DNA of 16,711 nucleotides from Clostridiales bacterium UBA1779 (lineage in GTDB: Bacteria > Bacillota > Clostridia > Oscillospirales > CAG-272). The translations under genes were made by a program, and so were the position numbers. This document shows positions 11,918 through 16,711 of the stretch, piece after piece. Positions within the stretch are counted from its first letter, which is position 1. Every line of letters starts with the position of its first letter. The notes beneath the pieces were generated by a model, which worked only from the letters and a program-made list of their open reading frames with translations, was not told where the DNA came from and made no database searches. The stretch spans positions 5,698 to 22,408 of the forward strand of contig DCGL01000053.1 of NCBI GenBank assembly GCA_002314565.1, in the 5' to 3' direction.

Positions 11918-13818
11918 TTCTTTGAAGCATACTGAACGAGAGCGTACATATTGTTCGTCATAATCGAGCGGTATCCGGCCTTGTACATAATATCCCAGGT
12001 TTCAGGAGCATCATAGCCGTTGGTATCAATGGTCCAGCCTCCGATGAGGGCGCTTGGATATTGCTTGCGGATGGATTTGACAGTGTTGATGACGCCGGAG
12101 TTCGTCGGGTCAAAGGCTCCGTTTACGAGCAGACCGCAGTTCGTCATCGAGCCGTCTGTAAGAGTTTTGGCGTAAGGAGTTACAGTGTTGCGCGTCGTCC
12201 AGCAGCGCAGGAAGAAATACATTTTGGCTCCTGTATTGTCGTAAACGTATTTCTGGATTTTCAGGGCATCCGCTGCGCTGAGTGTGCCGGCGGTGGAGGA
12301 GTCAATTGTGCCGTAAGAAATCAGAACCGACTCGAAATTGCCGGTTTTCAGCATATACGGATAGATGAAGTTGGCCTTCGACATAGTCTGGATGCCGGCA
12401 ATGTCGCAGTATCTCCAGTTTGCCTGCTTGTCGATGATGAGGAAGATGCGTCCCTTTGCGAAGGTGAGCACTTCTTCGAGCGTTGCAACAACGTAGGGGG
12501 TGACGGCGGCGCTGCTTCCGCCCTGACCTTCGCGCAGATGCAGAACCTTGATCTGCTCAAGGGTCCAGTCGCTGACGTTTGCCGTTGAGGGGTAGCCGTC
12601 TTTTCCGATGTAGTTGGCAGAATCGGTCATTCTGCTCAGTGTTGCGTCGTGCATGATGATCGGAACCCCGTCTTTTGTATACTGAATGTCGATTTCAAGG
12701 CAGTCCCCGCCCATTGCCCAGACGGAAATGTAGGCTTCAATCGAGTTTTCGGGATGGAAGAGAAAGTCTCCGCGGTGTGAAACGGTGAACAGATGATTTT
12801 TGTTCGTCTGGGTCAGCGCGTCGATTTTTTCCTGATAGTCAAGCATATGTGCTTCGGGCTTCCACTGATACGTCCAGTGCGGTGAATAAAGAGTCGGGTC
12901 GATAATGTAAGCCTGACGGTCGGGTATGTCGTATGAAATGAGGACGGAATTCTTGTTTACGGCGAGGTCAATGTCGCCGCCGGAGGACAGACAATCGTCG
13001 ATAAAGCCGTACATGGCGGTCTCGATTGCCCAGGAGCTGCCTCCTGCTATGACAATCGAGCCGTCCGCGAAGGCAACTCTGTAATCGTCGTATCCGAGGA
13101 CTTTTGCGTCGAACTCCTTCGTGAAAACAATTTCGTGTGCTGCCTCTGAACTGTTTTTCAGGCAGTCAAGTTTAACTCCTGCACGCTCTGAAATAATGCT
13201 CTGTAATGTTTCGGCACAGGATTTGTATGCAAGCGTCTTGTAAACTATGGCGCAGCATTCGCCTATATCGGTCCCGTTGATTTTCAGAGAGCCGATTTCG
13301 CTCAGATTCTGACTCGTGTAAACGAAATTCATCGGCAGGGTTTTGCCTGCGGGGATGATGTTTTCGATGAAATAAGTGACGGCTTCAGCGGTCAGGTCGT
13401 CGGTTTTTCCGACGATGACGAGCTTGCCGTTGACGATTCTGATTGTGAAAGTGCCGTTTTTGAGCTCCGACTTCGCCAGAGCCGTCTCTTCGCGGTTGGT
13501 GTCGCCGAGCAGGATTTCAAATTCGGGGGCCTCGGTATCCGGCTTCAGCCAGTCACCGGAAAGGGTTAGGGTTACCCCGTATTTATCGTTTATTGACGTT
13601 TTGAGTTCTTTCAAAGCCTCAACAATAACGCTTGAAGTGTCTTCCGGACGGACGATTGTCAGACGGCTGTCCGTATAATCGTAGGGTTCCGGGGCGGCTT
13701 CGGTGGTTTCGGCTTCCGTCTGTACCTCGGCAGGTGTTTCCTTTTCACAAGAAGCAAATGATGCCGATGACAGCAGAATCAGCGCTGCAAGCAACGCAGA
13801 TAATAAATATTTTTTCAT
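11914..13818 (-). CDS. Lipoprotein glycerophosphodiester phosphodiesterase
   Basis: A 634-residue exported protein. The signal peptide ends in a lipobox F-A-S-C24, followed by a Glu/Thr/Pro-rich linker (25-50). Residues about 50-330 form an N-terminal module with F-E-I-L-L-G-D-T-N-R, a segment I associate with the N-terminal domains of glycan-acting lipoproteins in Clostridia. The C-terminal GDPD barrel (about 340-634) has the catalytic set H348-R-G, E375-x-D377 and H390-D, then W-T-I-D near the end. GDPD enzymes hydrolyse glycerophosphodiesters, or teichoic-acid-like polymers, to glycerol 3-phosphate and an alcohol. The SD GAAGAGG precedes the ATG at 13818, and a near-consensus promoter lies at 13854-13882. 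The stop is coupled to the isomerase gene. The size, about twice a bare GDPD, reflects the extra domain. Confidence 0.88.
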   Translation of the reverse strand: MKKYLLSALLAALILLSSASFASCEKETPAEVQTEAETTEAAPEPYDYTDSRLTIVRPEDTSSVIVEALKELKTSINDKYGVTLTLSGDWLKPDTEAPEFEILLGDTNREETALAKSELKNGTFTIRIVNGKLVIVGKTDDLTAEAVTYFIENIIPAGKTLPMNFVYTSQNLSEIGSLKINGTDIGECCAIVYKTLAYKSCAETLQSIISERAGVKLDCLKNSSEAAHEIVFTKEFDAKVLGYDDYRVAFADGSIVIAGGSSWAIETAMYGFIDDCLSSGGDIDLAVNKNSVLISYDIPDRQAYIIDPTLYSPHWTYQWKPEAHMLDYQEKIDALTQTNKNHLFTVSHRGDFLFHPENSIEAYISVWAMGGDCLEIDIQYTKDGVPIIMHDATLSRMTDSANYIGKDGYPSTANVSDWTLEQIKVLHLREGQGGSSAAVTPYVVATLEEVLTFAKGRIFLIIDKQANWRYCDIAGIQTMSKANFIYPYMLKTGNFESVLISYGTIDSSTAGTLSAADALKIQKYVYDNTGAKMYFFLRCWTTRNTVTPYAKTLTDGSMTNCGLLVNGAFDPTNSGVINTVKSIRKQYPSALIGGWTIDTNGYDAPETWDIMYKAGYRSIMTNNMYALVQYASKK

Positions 13819-13853
13819 TTTGACCTCTTCACGGTAATTGATTTTCCCGATTA

Positions 13854-13882
13854 ATTATATCACATTTTTAGGTGTATGGCAA
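13854..13882 (-). promoter_or_regulatory. Promoter of the GDPD-isomerase operon
   Basis: On the minus strand TTGCCA (13882-13877), a 17-nt spacer and TATAAT (13859-13854); the leader is about 30 nt. It is divergent from the promoter at 13927, the two separated by about 45 bases. Confidence 0.8.
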
Positions 13883-13926
13883 TGCGTCTCTGATGCGGTT
13901 TTGTCCTGAAGCAAAACGCCGGGAAC

Positions 13927-13955
13927 TTGACATAACATTTTCATTGGGTTATAAT
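13927..13955 (+). promoter_or_regulatory. Consensus promoter of the secreted GH-like gene
   Basis: TTGACA (13927-13932), a 17-nt spacer and TATAAT (13950-13955). A second TATAAT at 13960-13965 has no matching -35. AGGAG at 13973-13977 serves the ATG at 13989. Confidence 0.85.
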
Positions 13956-13988
13956 ATTGTATAATATTAGGCAGGAGTACAAAAATCA

Positions 13989-16088
13989 ATGAATAAAATA
14001 GGAAAAATTCTCGTGCCCTCAGTTCTTGCGGCTGCTGTCTTGCTACCGGCTGCTTCAGCAAAAGCGACGACAGAGCAGACGGAGCGCGATTTGTCCGGAT
14101 ACGAGCTCCCGGAAGACAGCTTATACCTGAAAAACGAAGTGATGCCCGATACCTGGGTGTTTACCGACGGCCTCGGAAGAAAGGCACTGACAAACAGCGA
14201 CGTCGGGAATCCCCGTGAAGACAAAAACGTCTTTATGTTTTACTCAACCTGGCATGATAATTTCGCCAAATCCTCGAAGCCGTTCAACGTTCAGGAGTTT
14301 CTGGATGAAGAGCAGGCACGGGGAGTCGATATAGAAAAAATCAAAAACGATTATGATTATGCCGGATGGCCGGACGGAAAATATCAGCGCTTCTGGAATA
14401 CTCCTATATGGGGTTATTACAGTACGGCTGATACCTGGGTGCTGCGCCGTCAGGCAGAGCTCCTGGCCAATGCAGGAATAGACGCCATTTCAACAGACAA
14501 TACAAACGGGACTTATACCTGGAAAACAAGCTATGACGCGATTATCAAATCATGGACACAGGCGCAGAAGGACGGTATAAAGACACCGAAGCTGACATTT
14601 ATGCTGCCATTTGCGGGAAATGCCGACACAAATACCCAGCTCGAAATGCTTTATTCGGATATATACAGTCAGGGAAGAGGAGCGTCACTTTGGTATATGC
14701 TGAACGGTAAACCTCTGATAATGGCTCATCCTGAGGCGCTTGACCGGAATTCGGAGCTGCATCTTTCGATACTTGACAGCTTTACCTTCAGAATTAATTA
14801 TCCGGGATATATCAATAATTCACCGGCTTACGGATACTGGGGCTGGCTGGCGGTTTACCCTCAGGCTGTTTATTATGCTTCCGAAGCCGATAAGATTGCC
14901 GGAATTGCAGAGCAGGTTACGGTCGGAGTTGCACAGAATCACAATTATGTGACGCACAGCCTCACAGCAATGAACGGTGAGAACGTAACAGACAGGACCT
15001 ATACGTCAAAGGGCTACGATACGAGACCTGATGCCAAACTGTACGGCGCAAATTTTGCGGAGCAGTGGGAATATGCTCTTCTGATTGATCCAAAAACAGT
15101 TTACGTCACAGGATGGAACGAATGGATTGCCGGCAGATTCAAGGAGTGGAGCGGGACAACGAATGCGTTTCCGGATGAGTACAACGATATTGCCAGCCGC
15201 GATATCGAACCCTCTCGCGGCGACCTTCGCGACCACTACTATTATCAGCTTGTAAATTACGTGCGTGAATATAAAGGAGTCCGCGCAATTCCGGAGCCTT
15301 CTCAGGCGAAAACGATAGATATTACAGCCGGAGTGTCTCAGTGGAACGACGTCCTTCCTTATTATGCTGCTTATATCGGAGACACGGCAGACCGCGACCA
15401 CAGCGGATATCTTGGCTGCAGATATGCGGATTACTCCGGCAGAAACGACATAATCGGAAGTCAGATGGCGAGAGACGGCGATAATATTTACATTCTTGTG
15501 GAATGCGCAGAAGATATTACCTCATACACAGACTGTCTTTGGATGAACATTCTGCTTGACACAGATCCGGAAAATACCGGTTGGGAGGGCTTTGATTATG
15601 TCATCAATAAAACCGCACCTCTCGATGATAATACCGCCATTCTCGAACGCTTCACCGGCAGCGGCTATGAAAGTGAAAAGGCAGCGCAGGTCTCATACAG
15701 CGTTTCGGGAAGATACCTTCAGGTTTCGCTGAAAAAATCCGATATCGGTATCACCGGCAACAATTTTACCGTAAATTACTCAATAACAGACAACGTTCAC
15801 GACCAGGGCAGCGATTACATAATTGACGGAAGCAAGCTCATATATACCGAATTTACCGGGGACATCCTCGATTTTTATACATCGGGCAACGTTGCCCCGG
15901 GCGGACGCTTTATGTTCTGCTATCAGAGCACTGATTCAAATACCGGAATTATTCCGGGGAAGGAGTCCGAAACTGAAACCGACGGAGTGAAATCCGCTCA
16001 TTGCTCGTCGTTTGTCGGTTCCGCGGGGCTTGTCAGCACTGCCATAGCCGGATATGCGGCGTTCAGAAAGAAAAAGGAAAAAGAGTAA
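13989..16088 (+). CDS. Secreted glycoside-hydrolase-like protein with CTERM-like tail
   Basis: A 699-residue exported protein. The signal peptide ends about residue 27 (P-A-A-S-A-K-A-T). Residues about 75-430 look like a TIM-barrel glycosidase of the GH99/WbsX-like kind: F-Y-S-T-W-H89-D near the first strand, S-T-D170-N-T-N and V-T-G-W376-N-E378-W379. The acidic residues D170 and E378 are candidate catalytic or substrate contacts. Residues about 445-640 resemble a family-9-like carbohydrate-binding beta-sandwich (D-G-D-N-I-Y-I-L-V-E-C-A-E-D, then N-I-L-L-D-T-D). The tail is C672-S-S-F-V-G, a hydrophobic helix and R-K-K-K-E-K-E, which should hold or sort the protein at the cell surface; there is no LPXTG. 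Substrate and even hydrolytic activity are inferred. It has its own consensus promoter and the shared terminator at 16161-16192. Confidence 0.75.
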   Translation: MNKIGKILVPSVLAAAVLLPAASAKATTEQTERDLSGYELPEDSLYLKNEVMPDTWVFTDGLGRKALTNSDVGNPREDKNVFMFYSTWHDNFAKSSKPFNVQEFLDEEQARGVDIEKIKNDYDYAGWPDGKYQRFWNTPIWGYYSTADTWVLRRQAELLANAGIDAISTDNTNGTYTWKTSYDAIIKSWTQAQKDGIKTPKLTFMLPFAGNADTNTQLEMLYSDIYSQGRGASLWYMLNGKPLIMAHPEALDRNSELHLSILDSFTFRINYPGYINNSPAYGYWGWLAVYPQAVYYASEADKIAGIAEQVTVGVAQNHNYVTHSLTAMNGENVTDRTYTSKGYDTRPDAKLYGANFAEQWEYALLIDPKTVYVTGWNEWIAGRFKEWSGTTNAFPDEYNDIASRDIEPSRGDLRDHYYYQLVNYVREYKGVRAIPEPSQAKTIDITAGVSQWNDVLPYYAAYIGDTADRDHSGYLGCRYADYSGRNDIIGSQMARDGDNIYILVECAEDITSYTDCLWMNILLDTDPENTGWEGFDYVINKTAPLDDNTAILERFTGSGYESEKAAQVSYSVSGRYLQVSLKKSDIGITGNNFTVNYSITDNVHDQGSDYIIDGSKLIYTEFTGDILDFYTSGNVAPGGRFMFCYQSTDSNTGIIPGKESETETDGVKSAHCSSFVGSAGLVSTAIAGYAAFRKKKEKE

Positions 16089-16107
16089 AAGACCGTTGAA
16101 CTCCGTG

Positions 16108-16136
16108 GCGTGCCGGAGAACCGTCCCCCGGCACGC
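16108..16136. repeat. GGGACGGTTCT-core hairpin with a different stem
   Basis: GCGTGCCGG (16108-16116) pairs perfectly with CCGGCACGC (16128-16136). The inside, read on the minus strand, is GGGACGGTTCT, the same core as the GATGACAA-stem copies. Stem sequence changed on both sides while pairing was kept. It lies 19 bases behind the stop of the secreted protein gene. Confidence 0.75.
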
Positions 16137-16152
16137 TCAGGCAGGTGCCTGA
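16137..16152. repeat. Second hairpin adjoining the GGGACGG element
   Basis: TCAGGCA (16137-16143) and TGCCTGA (16146-16152) form a perfect inverted repeat with only GG between, abutting the preceding hairpin. It is probably part of the same composite repeat. Confidence 0.5.
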
Positions 16153-16160
16153 CGGAAAAA

Positions 16161-16192
16161 CGAAAAAAGGCAGCCGAAGCTGCCTTTTTTCG
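16161..16192. terminator. Bidirectional terminator shared with tRNA-Glu
   Basis: A perfect 14-bp palindrome: CGAAAAAAGGCAGC (16161-16174) and GCTGCCTTTTTTCG (16179-16192), loop CGAA. T6 tracts exist on both strands, so it stops the secreted-protein gene (plus) and the tRNA-Glu (minus), whose 3' end is 5 bases away. Confidence 0.9.
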
Positions 16193-16197
16193 TATGT

Positions 16198-16272
16198 TGG
16201 TGACCCGTACGGGAATTGAACCCATGTTACTGCCGTGAAAGGGCGGTGTCTTAACCTCTTGACCAACGGGCC
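16198..16272 (-). tRNA. tRNA-Glu (anticodon TTC)
   Basis: 75 nt on the minus strand with CCA encoded (16200-16198). The 7-bp acceptor GGCCCGT/ACGGGTC has one G-U. The anticodon loop CTTTCAC gives TTC. The D-arm and T-arm are canonical (loop TTCAATT, T-stem with one U-G). One oddity: the anticodon stem CCGCC/GGCAG carries a C28-A42 mismatch where C-G is usual. It has its own consensus-like promoter (16301-16329), a leader hairpin and a terminator, so it is a monocistronic gene. Confidence 0.93.
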
Positions 16273-16274
16273 AT

Positions 16275-16297
16275 CGCGTTGTTTCGTGCACAACGCG
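16275..16297 (-). promoter_or_regulatory. Inverted repeat in the tRNA-Glu leader
   Basis: CGCGTTGT (16275-16282) and ACAACGCG (16290-16297) are perfect 8-bp arms around a 7-nt loop, 2 nt upstream of the mature tRNA 5' end. The predicted transcription start (about 16294) falls inside the outer arm. It could be a protein operator over the start point, or a leader structure near the RNase P cut. Confidence 0.5.
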
Positions 16298-16300
16298 AAT

Positions 16301-16329
16301 ATTATACCACAAGTCATTTGTATTTGCAA
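16301..16329 (-). promoter_or_regulatory. Promoter of tRNA-Glu
   Basis: On the minus strand TTGCAA (16329-16324), a 17-nt spacer and TATAAT (16306-16301). An A/T-rich tract lies upstream at 16331-16355. Confidence 0.82.
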
Positions 16330-16361
16330 GAGTTTTTTTAAAAAAATCAAAAAATCTTACA

Positions 16362-16475
16362 GATGACAAGGGACGGTTCTTTTGTCATCTCGCGGTTTTG
16401 GTCAGATGACAAGGGACGGTTCTTTTGTCATCTCGCGGTTTTGGTCAGATGACAAAAGAACCGTCCCTTGTCATC
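16362..16475. repeat. Array of three GGGACGGTTCT hairpins
   Basis: Three 28-bp units identical to those at 11075-11145: 16362-16389 and 16405-16432 in direct orientation and 16448-16475 inverted. Both 15-nt spacers are the same sequence (TCGCGGTTTTGGTCA), so the period is exactly 43 bp, the same as between the two units 5.3 kb upstream. The region 16089-16574 holds no protein gene apart from these repeats, the tRNA and promoters. Confidence 0.88.
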
Positions 16476-16509
16476 CAAAAACTTGACACCGACATCCTGA
16501 GGTTTTGGC

Positions 16510-16538
16510 TTGACAAAAAGCAGGCTTTTATATATAAT
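16510..16538 (+). promoter_or_regulatory. Consensus promoter of the right-edge gene
   Basis: TTGACA (16510-16515), a 17-nt spacer and TATAAT (16533-16538). The spacer contains a small AAAAG-CAGG-CTTTT inverted repeat (16516-16529) that may be an operator. Confidence 0.82.
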
Positions 16539-16574
16539 TGTATAACTATTGTAAAAAAGGACACAGTATTAGAT

Positions 16575-16711
16575 ATGAAAGAAAGACTCAGAAAGATAAA
16601 GCAGTATCTGAAGATACTGAACAGCAAGAGATGGTACGCAGAAGAGGCGGTTGAGAATATCACGGCCTGTCCCTGCGGATACAAAAAGGATAATACTCCG
16701 CCTGCCCCGGA
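16575..16711 (+). CDS. Partial hypothetical protein, N-terminus only
   Basis: Opens with an ATG at 16575 and runs off the window after 45 complete codons. The N-terminus is strongly basic (M-K-E-R-L-R-K-I-K-Q-Y-L-K), then W-Y-A-E-E-A-V-E-N-I-T, then C-P-C-G-Y-K and a Pro-rich stretch. There is no signal peptide. AAGG at 16557-16560 is the only SD-like sequence, 14 nt from the ATG, rather far. The consensus promoter at 16510-16538 supports a real gene. I do not recognise it; the single C-P-C-G could be half of a metal-binding knuckle or a C-x-C-G redox site. Confidence 0.55.
   Translation, partial: MKERLRKIKQYLKILNSKRWYAEEAVENITACPCGYKKDNTPPAP

Noticed and set aside
16362..16475. Possible CRISPR array
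   Set aside because: Units are 28 bp with 15-bp spacers, but the spacers are identical, one unit is inverted and no cas gene is near; it is a hairpin repeat array.

Overview
The window looks like a chromosomal segment of a Clostridia-type member of the Bacillota (Firmicutes), probably an uncultured gut Oscillospirales/Eubacteriales lineage. The evidence is a SigH-type sigma factor, a Tad pilus locus without secretin or outer-membrane parts, near-consensus TTGACA-N17-TATAAT promoters, and many lipoprotein/secreted glycan-related genes. The lineage is inferred from gene content only.

Layout. (1) 1-690: a small double zinc-ribbon protein on the minus strand. Its leader is unusually structured: a perfect three-way-junction fold (620-674), then a degenerate cloverleaf/tRNA-like element (499-571), then a hairpin over the ribosome binding site. 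(2) 689-1387, minus: a SigH-like sigma factor with a consensus promoter. (3) 1526-8513, plus: a complete Gram-positive Tad pilus operon in the order pilin, prepilin peptidase, CpaB-like, TadZ/CpaE-like, CpaF/TadA ATPase, TadB, TadC and two TadE-like pseudopilins, closed by an intrinsic terminator. Three products (pilin and both pseudopilins) share a D-[KN]-R-[AG]-E-x(1,2)-Y-I motif in front of their hydrophobic helix, which I propose is the peptidase recognition site. RNA hairpins sit at points where expression would need adjusting: the transcript 5' end, just behind the pilin stop, between cpaB and tadZ, and inside the spacer between Shine-Dalgarno and start of tadC. (4) 8515-11065, plus: a one-TM hypothetical protein, serine O-acetyltransferase CysE, and a compact alkaline-phosphatase-superfamily phosphodiesterase. 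(5) 11150-13882, minus: a lipoprotein glycerophosphodiester phosphodiesterase translationally coupled to a sugar-phosphate-isomerase-like TIM barrel. (6) 13927-16088, plus: a 699-residue secreted glycoside-hydrolase-like protein with a C-terminal Cys/hydrophobic/Lys tail. (7) 16089-16711: REP-like hairpins, a shared terminator, tRNA-Glu on the minus strand, and the first 45 codons of another gene.

From about 10.2 kb to the right end, hairpins with a conserved GGGACGGTTCT core are sprinkled between genes (seven copies in four places). Their stems differ in sequence but stay paired, and in the two arrays the copies are spaced at exactly 43 bp. No transposase is in the window. The strongest candidates for something undescribed are the tRNA-like/three-way-junction leader of the zinc-ribbon gene, the pilin-family processing motif together with the regulatory hairpins of the Tad operon, and the GGGACGGTTCT hairpin arrays.
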